Shown here: positions 17,687-25,455 of the stretch, in pieces
Layout: each line of letters opens with the position of its first letter
Numbering within the stretch: the first letter of the stretch is position 1
From: an uncultured Flavobacteriaceae bacterium
Lineage (GTDB): Bacteria; Bacteroidota; Bacteroidia; Flavobacteriales; Flavobacteriaceae
Length of the DNA: 64,000 bases
Direction of reading: 5' to 3'
Assembly: GCA_947500525.1 (NCBI GenBank)
Contig: CANMSH010000005.1
Coordinates: 124,001-188,000 of the forward strand
Made by a program: the position numbers and the translations under genes
Notes under the pieces: model-generated
The model's input: only the letters and a program-made list of their open reading frames with translations
The model's database searches: none
Told to the model about the DNA's origin: nothing

Positions 17687-18535
17687 ATGCATACACATGA
17701 ATGGAAATCACTCGGAACTTTTCAAACCATCTTAGGAAATCAAATTTTCGTAGTTGACAAAGGTAAGGCAGCGAAAACTATGGTTATCTTGCATGGTTAT
17801 CCTACGTCATCATTTGACTATTGGATGGTAATTGATGAACTCTCGAAACATTATAGAGTGATCATACATGATCATCTAGGTTTTGGGTTTTCTGACAAAC
17901 CAATAGACTTTTCATACACCTTAATTGACCAGGCTAGTATAGCATTAGCGTTGTGGGAAGCGCTACATCTAACAGAAGTGACCATTCTTGCTCATGATTA
18001 TGGTACCAGTGTCGCAACCGAAATTTTAGCACGCTCTCAAGAAGAAAATATAGTACAGATAAATTCAATTATACTTTGCAATGGAAGTATTCATATTGAA
18101 CTAGCTAAATTACGTTTTATACAAAAATTGCTCAAGCACAAAGTGACAGGTCCAATAGTTGCTCGCTTAGCAAGCGAACGCACTTTTGTAAGAAAAATGA
18201 CAAACATTTGGCACGATAAATCGGCAGTAAATAGCGAGGAATTTAAAGAAATGTGGCAACTTTTAATTCGTGATAATGGAAGGAAAGTGCTTCCAAAAAT
18301 CACACAATACATAAACCAGCGCTACACAAATTGGAACCGTTGGGTCGGAGCACTAGAACGCACTGAGATACCCGTAAAAATAGTTTGGGCTACCGAAGAT
18401 CCGGTTGCTGTTAAGGCAATTGCCTTACAATTGCATAAAGAAATACCAAATAGCACCTTACATTTGTTAGAAAAAACTGGGCATTATCCCATGTTAGAAA
18501 ATCCTGAGGAATGGTTAGAACTAATTTTTTCGTAG
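17687..18535 (+). CDS. Alpha/beta hydrolase with Asp nucleophile (epoxide hydrolase/dehalogenase/MEST-like)
   Basis: A 282-residue cytosolic alpha/beta hydrolase. LHGYPTSSFDY is the oxyanion-hole region, DHLGFGFSDKP follows, and the nucleophile elbow reads AHDYGTSVA, giving Asp rather than Ser as nucleophile, as in epoxide hydrolases and haloalkane dehalogenases. The acid lies near WATEDPVAV and the base is His in KTGHYPMLENPEEW. The substrate cannot be told from sequence. It starts 4 bases after the oxidoreductase and ends 4 bases before a convergent gene. Confidence 0.82.
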   Translation: MHTHEWKSLGTFQTILGNQIFVVDKGKAAKTMVILHGYPTSSFDYWMVIDELSKHYRVIIHDHLGFGFSDKPIDFSYTLIDQASIALALWEALHLTEVTILAHDYGTSVATEILARSQEENIVQINSIILCNGSIHIELAKLRFIQKLLKHKVTGPIVARLASERTFVRKMTNIWHDKSAVNSEEFKEMWQLLIRDNGRKVLPKITQYINQRYTNWNRWVGALERTEIPVKIVWATEDPVAVKAIALQLHKEIPNSTLHLLEKTGHYPMLENPEEWLELIFS

Positions 18536-18539
18536 AAAT

Positions 18540-19094
18540 TTAATAAATATTCTTATTATACCGTTCGGGGTGTTTTGGATTGGCCTTGGCATAAAAGTTC
18601 TCAATATAGGCCATATCTTTTTCAAAATTACCAGTCATACTTAAGAGACCCGCAATACCTGCTCTTTTAGATGAATAATCAAGTAAACCCAAACTTAGCG
18701 GCACATTCGCCTGTTTCGCTATATTAAAGAAACCTGTTCTCCATTTGTCTGTTTTATGCTTTGTTCCTTCTGGAGCGATAATTAATAATAATTCACTCGA
18801 ATTTTCAAACAAATCTACGGCAAACTCTACCAAACCTTTGTTTTGCTCCTTATCAACACCAATCGCCCCAAGCTTTTTAACAAAAAATCCGAAAAAACCT
18901 TTCGTGTAGCTTTCATGTATAAAAAATTTAGGGTCTAATCCTTCTTTCCAATAGGCGGCAAGTGTAAATAAAGTATCCCAATTAGATGTATGTGGAGCAG
19001 CAAGCATGAGCATCTTATGAATTTTGTACTCAGTTGGATACGTAGTCTTCCAACCGAACAAAAACAAGATAACAGTACCTAATGCTTTTTTCAT
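18540..19094 (-). CDS. Small lysophospholipid-type acyltransferase, copy 1
   Basis: A 184-residue PlsC-like acyltransferase with the HX4D motif in PHTSNWD and the acceptor-binding block APEGTKHKTDKW. Such short proteins transfer an acyl group to a lysophospholipid or related lipid at the inner membrane; there is an N-terminal hydrophobic segment (LGTVILFLFGW) that could anchor it. It is clearly paralogous to the next gene on the same strand, 58 bases upstream, with the same length and many identical residues. The catalytic motifs are better kept here than in copy 2. Confidence 0.78.
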   Translation of the reverse strand: MKKALGTVILFLFGWKTTYPTEYKIHKMLMLAAPHTSNWDTLFTLAAYWKEGLDPKFFIHESYTKGFFGFFVKKLGAIGVDKEQNKGLVEFAVDLFENSSELLLIIAPEGTKHKTDKWRTGFFNIAKQANVPLSLGLLDYSSKRAGIAGLLSMTGNFEKDMAYIENFYAKANPKHPERYNKNIY

Positions 19095-19152
19095 AAACGA
19101 TGACTTGATAAACCTAAACGGTCAAAAATTAAGTTCTAGTATATAAAATTTT

Positions 19153-19707
19153 CTAAAATATCTTTTTATTATACAATTCTGGAAATTTAGCTTCTATTGT
19201 TGAATAAAAATCCTCAATGTATTCCATATCAGACTCAAAGACTCCTGTTAGCACGTATACGTCTCCTACACCTGCCAATTTTTTACCATAGTCTAAAAAC
19301 CCAAAAGATACGGGCACATTTGCATTCTTTGCGATATGATAAAACCCTGTTTTCCATTTTTCAACACGCTCTCTTGTGCCTTCTGCTGGTACCATCAAGG
19401 TCAATTTTTTCGAAGCATTAAATAACTCAATAGAATAATCTACCAAATTGTTATGTTTTTTACGGTCTACTCCTATGGCTCCCAGCCATTTAAAGAAAAA
19501 TCCAAAGAAGCTTTTTGTATATGCATCTTTAATTAAAAATTTGGCATCAATTCCTTCTATCCAATAAACACCTAAGGCAAAAACCAAATCCCAATTAGAA
19601 GTATGTGGAGATGCCAACATAACTGTTTTCGGAATCTTATATTCATCTTTAAAATCAGCTTTCCATCCATAGATGAAAAAAATAAATTTTGCTATGAGTT
19701 TTTTCAT
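19153..19707 (-). CDS. Small lysophospholipid-type acyltransferase, copy 2
   Basis: A 184-residue tandem paralogue of the downstream gene, aligned end to end (start MKKLIAKFIFFIYGWK, end YNKKIF versus YNKNIY). HX4D is intact (PHTSNWD); the block III motif reads VPAEGTRER instead of the usual PEGT, so the proline before Glu is lost. A tandem duplication with divergence of acyl-acceptor specificity is the simplest reading. It is the first gene of the pair; the terminator at 19768 separates it from upstream minus-strand genes. Confidence 0.78.
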   Translation of the reverse strand: MKKLIAKFIFFIYGWKADFKDEYKIPKTVMLASPHTSNWDLVFALGVYWIEGIDAKFLIKDAYTKSFFGFFFKWLGAIGVDRKKHNNLVDYSIELFNASKKLTLMVPAEGTRERVEKWKTGFYHIAKNANVPVSFGFLDYGKKLAGVGDVYVLTGVFESDMEYIEDFYSTIEAKFPELYNKKIF

Positions 19708-19759
19708 ATACTTTACTAAATAAGCATCAATAATTATTCTTCAAAGGTACATTATTCAA

Positions 19760-19789
19760 CAAAGAAAAAATCCGCTAAAAAGCGGATTT
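19760..19789 (-). terminator. Intrinsic terminator
   Basis: AAATCCGCT and AGCGGATTT form a 9-base perfect stem with a 4-base loop (19768-19789); read on the minus strand it is followed by a run TTTTTTCTTTG. It would end minus-strand transcription coming from the secreted-protein genes above it, 60 bases before the acyltransferase start. Confidence 0.85.
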
Positions 19790-19931
19790 AATAAAAGTAC
19801 AAGAATTTTCTAAGTATTTCATTTATAACTAAATATTACGTTAAATTTTAATTAGTTTAAATTCTAATAACTAATTTCATTTTTACTATAACTCTCATTA
19901 CACTAAATGAATAATTTATTGTTACTATAGA

Positions 19932-20105
19932 TTATTTTATAACCAACCATTTATGGTCCCCAGTAAACCTAAAAAGTAATTTATTTCCAGAGCTTCTATC
20001 AAATGATCATTTGCGAGATCCATTCGTGTATATTGCTGTAATCTTAGTAGTAGTACAAATTAAAAAAATAATCAGTACATAAAATGATTTAAAAGTAATT
20101 TTCAT
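19932..20105 (-). pseudogene. Remnant of a small secreted protein gene (in-frame TGA)
   Basis: On the minus strand an ATG at 20105 opens a 32-codon frame: a signal-peptide-like start (MKITFKSFYVLIIFL...) similar to that of the gene at 21945 (MKIIFKLFVVSVFL...). It is stopped by TGA at 20009-20007, but the same frame then continues for 24 codons (ending GDHKWLVIK) to TAA at 19934-19932. The post-stop part looks like real protein, so this is probably a decayed or truncated gene of the same secreted cluster. Bases 19790-19931 and 20106-20137 show nothing further that I recognise. Confidence 0.45.
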
Positions 20106-20137
20106 AGCTACTATTTTTATTAAGTTTTATAAAAAAT

Positions 20138-21184
20138 TTAAATGATTTTCATAGGACTATAGATTTTTATATAAAAAACAAGTCTATGAGTTTGCCCATC
20201 AGTAGTATAAAAAGATACTTGCTTTTCTATAGTTCCTTTTCTTAACTCGTCTTCCGTAATATATATCGGCGCAGCACCTTTATAAGCCAAATTGCAGTTA
20301 TAGTCGGTTGCCAGATCACCACTTTTATGACATCCTCTGAAAACGCCATTGACTTCCAATTTCACCCCATTCGATAATGATTTTTGATCTATTTTATATG
20401 GAGTAGAAAACACACTTCCTCTTTTCTTTATATTTTTCGGGTCAGGATCATTATAAGAATAGATACTGGCTATGTTCTGATGAACAATTCTATTTATAGA
20501 AGTATGTGGACCAATTAATTCTTTAAAGGAATTAGAACCGTAAACCTCTGGTTTCAAAGGAATATTACAATGTTCATCTTCAAACAATGATATATTAAAA
20601 GACCCAGTAATTTTCTTGCAATCATCATTATGAACAATACCTCTTACACCTGTAACGGAAACAACAACGGGTACTTTACCATTTTTGTCTATCTCCAAAA
20701 GCCTCTTTGGCAACGATTTAAACTTCCATTTTTGAGCAATACCGCCGTTGAAACTCCACATCCAAATTGGAGTTCCATTTGCATTTTTACCCCATTGTAC
20801 ATCTAAATAATTACCTAGTTTAGATTGTATATAATAATAACCATTACCAGCACTTTTTATCCGCCATTTCAAATTAGCTTGATTTACAATTTCCCATAGG
20901 TTCACCTGTGCTTTTGGATTTTTGTTAGCTTGCCAAATGTGCAATGCTCTACCTAATTTAGATTTTATATAAAAATAACCTCCGCCAGCGTCCAATAATT
21001 CGAACTTCTGGTTTTTACCTCCTGTATATTGCCCTAATTGGAAGGGTGTCAAACGACTATTCACACTACCTTTAACCTCTAAATATTTTCCTCCAACAGC
21101 AGACTGTATATAATACGTTTCTCCAGTTTTTTGCGCTTTTAACGTACATACGAATCCAAATATGAATAAAGTTATCCAACGCAT
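20138..21184 (-). CDS. Secreted protein: ricin-type lectin domain plus novel four-cysteine domain
   Basis: A 348-residue exported protein (signal MRWITLFIFGFVCTLKAQ; an in-frame ATG at 21202 would add six residues). Residues ~20-157 form a RICIN-like beta-trefoil with three repeats built on YYIQSAVGGKYLEV, YFYIKSKLGRALHI and YYYIQSKLGNYLDV and QxF/QxW-like closings (NQKFEL, AQKWKF), suggesting carbohydrate binding. Residues ~173-348 carry a domain I do not recognise, shared with the upstream neighbour: VTGVRGIVHNDDC, a second Cys, FKEL...TSINR, then GCHKSG and YNCN. It follows that neighbour closely. Confidence 0.72.
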   Translation of the reverse strand: MRWITLFIFGFVCTLKAQKTGETYYIQSAVGGKYLEVKGSVNSRLTPFQLGQYTGGKNQKFELLDAGGGYFYIKSKLGRALHIWQANKNPKAQVNLWEIVNQANLKWRIKSAGNGYYYIQSKLGNYLDVQWGKNANGTPIWMWSFNGGIAQKWKFKSLPKRLLEIDKNGKVPVVVSVTGVRGIVHNDDCKKITGSFNISLFEDEHCNIPLKPEVYGSNSFKELIGPHTSINRIVHQNIASIYSYNDPDPKNIKKRGSVFSTPYKIDQKSLSNGVKLEVNGVFRGCHKSGDLATDYNCNLAYKGAAPIYITEDELRKGTIEKQVSFYTTDGQTHRLVFYIKIYSPMKII

Positions 21185-21207
21185 TTTAATATATATATAC
21201 ATACTAA

Positions 21208-21945
21208 TTATTTTAATATTGATACTTTAAAATAGAGTGCCATATAATGAGAACCTTCTTGCCCCCTTAAAGTCGTCTTCAAGCTTATTGGCCCATCCTT
21301 AAGTTTGGCTTTCTTTTGGGTATTACCTGAATATCTCGTATTAAAAAAAAGGTCTCGACTCCTAGATACATATACCCTGTTACACTTTCTATTGCCTATA
21401 TTTTGTCCAAAAACCAGTCCCTTATTTTGAGTATGACATGCCTGTATGAAATGACTAAAATTTATGTAAATATTATCATCATTTATTAACTTAGTTGGTA
21501 CTTTATAGATTAAAGTATGGTCATAATTATTAGGACTTTTTTGATTCATATTTCGTCTATTAAATTGTGCTATTTTTTTAGCCTTCCATCTTGTCCAACT
21601 CGTATCATAATCCCGTAAACCCTTAAATGTTTTATCCCCAGAAATCGGTACATAAAATTTATTTTTGCAATTAGATTTTTCTGCTAACCGAATGGTTATT
21701 GTGCCGTCCATTAAGGTACAATCATTTGAGTGTATTTCTGCTCTTATTCCAGTTAGTCTAACTTCTATTAAAGAAAATTCAGATTCTTCTTTTGCAGACT
21801 TAAGGAAGGCCTCTTTACTTAATTGAGAGCTTAGACATACCAATGATTGATTTTTTACATCAATTAATTTCTGTTTTTGAGCATTTATACTATTAGGGTT
21901 TATAAGAAATACGCTCACTACAAATAGTTTAAAAATAATTTTCAT
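21208..21945 (-). CDS. Secreted protein with novel four-cysteine domain
   Basis: A 245-residue exported protein (signal MKIIFKLFVVSVFLINPNSINA). Residues ~58-245 match, column by column, the C-terminal domain of the next gene: LTGIRAEIHSNDC (C76), G...I.L.E...C, FKGL...TSWTR...IA, ACHTQ and KCN, ending in a strand like HYMALYFKVSI. Four cysteines are shared, which would allow two disulfides in the periplasm or outside. I know no named family for it. It is the first gene of a two-gene unit; the ricin-fused paralogue starts 5-23 bases after its stop. Confidence 0.7.
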   Translation of the reverse strand: MKIIFKLFVVSVFLINPNSINAQKQKLIDVKNQSLVCLSSQLSKEAFLKSAKEESEFSLIEVRLTGIRAEIHSNDCTLMDGTITIRLAEKSNCKNKFYVPISGDKTFKGLRDYDTSWTRWKAKKIAQFNRRNMNQKSPNNYDHTLIYKVPTKLINDDNIYINFSHFIQACHTQNKGLVFGQNIGNRKCNRVYVSRSRDLFFNTRYSGNTQKKAKLKDGPISLKTTLRGQEGSHYMALYFKVSILK

Positions 21946-21984
21946 AGTTTCTTTTTTAGTTAGGTATATTTAATTTTGAACAAT

Positions 21985-22027
21985 ACTTTCCCTCTTCGTC
22001 TAAAATCAACGAAGAAATTTGGAAAGT
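21985..22027. other. Two-part stem-loop
   Basis: ACTTTCC (21985-21991) pairs with GGAAAGT (22021-22027) and, inside, CTTCGT pairs with ACGAAG around a 9-base loop. It lies 40 bases upstream of the secreted-protein start (21945) and 49 bases after the stop of the SnoaL-like gene on the same strand. No T-run follows, so it could be a weak terminator or a 5' leader structure. Confidence 0.4.
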
Positions 22028-22075
22028 AATAAACCTATATTTTTGTATTAGTTAATGATGAATTTATTTGAAATG

Positions 22076-22471
22076 TTATACCGGTTGTTTCTCTTTAGCT
22101 TGATTAATTCCTAATTGTTCCATCATTAAAAACTGATCAGCTATCAGCCAATGGTCAACTATAAAATTACCTTTTACTGTATATCGAATTACAAAAGGCA
22201 AGTCAATTGTTTTACCTGTAGGTGGTAAACCATTAAACTCTCCGGTTTGACAACCTTTTAATCTTGCTCTAACCAAAACCTTATCTTCCTCGGCAATTAA
22301 CTCGTCAATAAATAACTCGTATTTTGGAAATGCGGCTTCAAAGAAATTAATATGTTCAATAAGATGTTCATCTGTCATATATTCTCTGCTCAATTCTTCT
22401 GTTTTAACAACACCAGACATCACATTAAAATATCTAATGATAAACTCTTTGTTTTTCTTTATTTTGTCCAT
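22076..22471 (-). CDS. SnoaL-like / NTF2-fold protein, copy 1
   Basis: A 131-residue alpha+beta cone protein of the SnoaL-like (ester cyclase) group: KKNKEFIIRYFNVMSGV at the start, a LFIDELIAEEDKVLVRARLKG strand pair, and the terminal IVDHWLIADQFLMMEQLGI. Members bind small hydrophobic compounds; some isomerise or cyclise them, many are of unknown role. It is a tandem paralogue of the next gene upstream. Both lie downstream of an AraC-type regulator on the same strand and probably form its target operon. Confidence 0.75.
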   Translation of the reverse strand: MDKIKKNKEFIIRYFNVMSGVVKTEELSREYMTDEHLIEHINFFEAAFPKYELFIDELIAEEDKVLVRARLKGCQTGEFNGLPPTGKTIDLPFVIRYTVKGNFIVDHWLIADQFLMMEQLGINQAKEKQPV

Positions 22472-22517
22472 AAAGCAATTTGTTTTTTGGTTAATAATTC
22501 TTTCAATACCTTTTTAT

Positions 22518-22892
22518 CTATTCAGTAATTCCAAGTTGTTTCATTAACATTACTTGATCTGCAATGAGCCAAAAATCAGTAATCTTTTCATTTCGTATAG
22601 TATAGCGCGCAGTAAAAGGTAAATCCATCTTTTTAAACGTCGCAGGAATTCCATTAAATTCTGCTTTGTGGGTTCCTGTAGCGCGCCCCCTCAACATTAC
22701 TTTATCTCCCTCAGCCACTATCTCATCGATGAACAACTCATATTCTGGAAAGGCGCCATCAAAAAACATAATATTGTCAATCAATTTTTGGTCTGTGGTA
22801 TATTTTTCACATAATTCAGTTGTTTTAACAACACCAGAAATAGCATTATAATATGCTACAATGAACGCTTTATTTTGTTTAACGTTATTCAA
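22518..22892 (-). CDS. SnoaL-like / NTF2-fold protein, copy 2
   Basis: A 124-residue paralogue of the downstream gene with the same layout: NKAFIVAYYNAISGVVKT, YELFIDEIVAEGDKVMLRGR, GIPATFKKMDLPFTARYTI, and KITDFWLIADQVMLMKQLGI. The pair share about half their residues, so the duplication is not recent. It lies 77 bases after the stop of the AraC-type regulator and 46 bases before copy 1. The ligand is unknown. Confidence 0.75.
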   Translation of the reverse strand: MNNVKQNKAFIVAYYNAISGVVKTTELCEKYTTDQKLIDNIMFFDGAFPEYELFIDEIVAEGDKVMLRGRATGTHKAEFNGIPATFKKMDLPFTARYTIRNEKITDFWLIADQVMLMKQLGITE

Positions 22893-22969
22893 GATTGACG
22901 AAATTTATTGAGTTCAAAGTTAGTGGGTAAAAAAACATGAACTTTGACCTTATGTTGCGATTAATTGCC

Positions 22970-23827
22970 TTATCGTTGCATTTTTCTATAATAAGATGGA
23001 GAAAGACCAAACTGTTTTTGAAAAGAACGCGAAAAATGGCTTTTACTAACAAAACCAACTTGGTAGCCAACTTCACTGACATTAAATCCGTTTTGCTCCG
23101 TTTTTAATAAATCTCTTGCAACATGCAATCTGAAGTATAATAAATACTCACTTGGAGACATTTTAGTTAAGGCCTTCATCCTGCGAAACAATTGTGTTCT
23201 GCTAAGAGCCATCTCAGCTGCTAATGCTTCAACTTTGAAGTCATTATCGTCCAATCGAGAACTTATAATGGTATTTATTTTTCGTAAGAAAACTCCTTGC
23301 TTTTGATCTTGTTTATCAATGGCTGTCTGTAAATTATCAATTTCTTTAAAATAATCTGTTAGCTTATTTTTTATTTCCTGATAATACGGTTTAAAACCTA
23401 AGTTATTTTCATTGATAAGACGAGAATCCATGATCATGGAAGATTCAATTTTAATTGGTACTGTGATTTTAAATAAAGTTCCTAATTCTTTAGTCTCTTG
23501 TACAGAAATGTAATATTTAAGATCATTAACTAATTCTCTAATTCTGTGAAGACTTATACCTGTATTATTGATTTCTACCGAAATGTTTTTCTCATTTCGT
23601 TTAATTAAAAAAACAGAAACACTTTGAGAATCAGGGGTGAAATTTATAATATTTTTTATTAAAGTAGAAAATTCTTCCTTTACTTTATCCGCATCATTAT
23701 AGTCTAAAATCTCCTTAAATTCACTTTTAAATCTTAAGGTTACACCATTATCTTTAGCATATTCAATTAAGTCATTGACCAAATTTTCAAATACAGCAAT
23801 AAGATTTATAACATTTTTTTGGATCAT
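22970..23827 (-). CDS. AraC-family regulator with a degenerate histidine-kinase ATPase domain
   Basis: A 285-residue protein. The C-terminal 100 residues are an AraC DNA-binding domain (EALAAEMALSRTQLFRRMKAL and VSEVGYQVGFVSKSHFSRSF, two helix-turn-helices). Residues ~10-115 look like a kinase HATPase domain: TLIKNIINFTPDSQSVSVFL resembles the N-box region, VEINNTGISLHRIRELV the G1 box, and ELGTLFKITVPI the end of the domain; the DxGxG and GxGLG residues are lost, so ATP binding is doubtful. It looks like the core of a hybrid two-component regulator without sensor, HisKA or receiver. It probably controls the twin SnoaL genes. Confidence 0.75.
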   Translation of the reverse strand: MIQKNVINLIAVFENLVNDLIEYAKDNGVTLRFKSEFKEILDYNDADKVKEEFSTLIKNIINFTPDSQSVSVFLIKRNEKNISVEINNTGISLHRIRELVNDLKYYISVQETKELGTLFKITVPIKIESSMIMDSRLINENNLGFKPYYQEIKNKLTDYFKEIDNLQTAIDKQDQKQGVFLRKINTIISSRLDDNDFKVEALAAEMALSRTQLFRRMKALTKMSPSEYLLYFRLHVARDLLKTEQNGFNVSEVGYQVGFVSKSHFSRSFQKQFGLSPSYYRKMQR

Positions 23828-23919
23828 GAAGATAGACCATCTTGATTGGTTAAATTAAAAATACTAAAAAGGAAACGAACAACAAAATCTACAGATAACC
23901 GAGTTCACGGACCAAGCTA

Positions 23920-25347
23920 TTATTCCTCAAAAAATTCATCCTTAAAGCCTATTAAATACAATTTTTCTTGTGCCCTCGTCACAGCTGTATATAACCATCT
24001 AAGATACGCTATATCTTGTCCTTCTGGCAAATAGGGCTGTTCAATAAACACTGTTTTCCATTGACCTCCTTGTGATTTATGACAGGTCATAGCATATGAG
24101 AACTTTACCTGCAAGGCATTAAAATACTTATTATTCTTTACCGACAATAGACGTTTGTACGATGATTTTTCATGTTCATAATCCTTTCTAACTTCTTCAT
24201 ACAATTTATTCGAGTCTTCATATGATAAGGAAGGCGTTTCTGCGGTAAGCGTATCTAATATTAGAACAGTCTCAAACGGTTTTTGATCAGGATAATCAAT
24301 CATGCGAACTTGCACCTCTGCAAAACGAAACCCGTACAACTCTTTATAATTAAAGATTTGCATAATCTCACATATATCTCCGTTCGCAATAAATCCTGCA
24401 GATGAAGAGTCTTTGAGCCAATAGTAATTGTTTTTTACTACCATGACATAATCACCTGTAGCAATTTCATTTTCTTGACCACGTATTTTACCTCTTATTT
24501 GTTGATTGTATTGATTGGCACGTTTATTAGAACGCACTATAAAAGCAGTATCCTCTACTCCTATATTATCATAAGCACTATGAATAGCATCTTGAATATC
24601 GTATCCGTCTACCAAACGAATAATATCCGGAAAATTTAAATTAAACGTAAACGGCTCATACCCTCCTTCATCTAGTATGACTCTTAAGGAAGTGGCATTA
24701 TTTAAAATACCTGAGCTCTCATGTTGTCGCATCACCTCATCGAGTTCTAGCTCTTCAACATTCTTATTGTAGTTCAATTCTAATTTATCAGCATCTAAAG
24801 CTGGACTTAAGGTCAATTTTACGGGTGGCAATTGCGCAGTATCACCAATAAATATGACTTTACAATTTTTACCGGCATAAACATAAAATAGCAAATCATC
24901 TAACAATGACCCGTTTTCAAATAATCTTGCATCTGCCGCTCTATCCGGAATCATTGATGCCTCATCGACAATGAAAATTGTATTGGTATGTTTATTTGTT
25001 TGCAATACAAAAGAGACACCTCCGTTTTTAGCTTTTCGCGGATGATATATTTTTTTATGAATAGTAAATGCCTGTCTTTTAGCATAATTACCAATTACTT
25101 TCGCAGCTCTACCTGTAGGTGCCAAGAGTACCGATTTCATATTTGCTTTCCAAAGAGAATTTACAACCGTGCTTATTGTAGTCGTCTTTCCAGTACCCGC
25201 ATATCCTTTTAACAAAAATAGCTGTTGCTTATTTTGATTAAAAACAAAGCTAGATAGCTGCTTTAATAGCCTATCTTGGGTATTCGTTGGAGTAAAAGGA
25301 AATTGCTCTAAAAGTATATTATAGAACGAACCAGCATCTTTAATCAT
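23920..25347 (-). CDS. RecD-like/Dda-like superfamily 1 DNA helicase
   Basis: A 475-residue SF1B helicase: Walker A GYAGTGKTTT near residue 45, motif II IFIVDEASMI, motif III FIGDTAQLPPV, and the C-terminal UvrD-C2 part with SYAMTCHKSQGGQW and VTRAQEKLYLIG. Bacteroidota encode this short RecD-related helicase alone, without RecBC neighbours; a 5'-3' helicase role in replication or repair is likely. It has its own promoter (TACCTTTG at 25376-25369), divergent from the next gene. Confidence 0.85.
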   Translation of the reverse strand: MIKDAGSFYNILLEQFPFTPTNTQDRLLKQLSSFVFNQNKQQLFLLKGYAGTGKTTTISTVVNSLWKANMKSVLLAPTGRAAKVIGNYAKRQAFTIHKKIYHPRKAKNGGVSFVLQTNKHTNTIFIVDEASMIPDRAADARLFENGSLLDDLLFYVYAGKNCKVIFIGDTAQLPPVKLTLSPALDADKLELNYNKNVEELELDEVMRQHESSGILNNATSLRVILDEGGYEPFTFNLNFPDIIRLVDGYDIQDAIHSAYDNIGVEDTAFIVRSNKRANQYNQQIRGKIRGQENEIATGDYVMVVKNNYYWLKDSSSAGFIANGDICEIMQIFNYKELYGFRFAEVQVRMIDYPDQKPFETVLILDTLTAETPSLSYEDSNKLYEEVRKDYEHEKSSYKRLLSVKNNKYFNALQVKFSYAMTCHKSQGGQWKTVFIEQPYLPEGQDIAYLRWLYTAVTRAQEKLYLIGFKDEFFEE

Positions 25348-25368
25348 GTATTCTTTTCAGATAAAAAA

Positions 25369-25376
25369 CAAAGGTA
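25369..25376 (-). promoter_or_regulatory. -7 element of the helicase gene
   Basis: TACCTTTG on the minus strand fits TAnnTTTG and lies 22 bases before the start codon. The -33 element is weak (T-rich stretch about 19 bases further upstream). Confidence 0.45.
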
Positions 25377-25398
25377 CAAATTGATTTATGCATAAAAG

Positions 25399-25429
25399 TT
25401 TTAAGCATTAAAAAAATTTTGTAGATTTG
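25399..25429 (+). promoter_or_regulatory. Promoter of the membrane protein-DUF3822-rsmD operon
   Basis: TTTT (25399-25402), 19 bases, then TAGATTTG (25422-25429). The -7 element is a perfect TAnnTTTG; transcription would begin near 25436, 20 bases before ATG 25456. Confidence 0.55.
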
Positions 25430-25455
25430 CCTATAACCCAAAATAATTTTTCATA

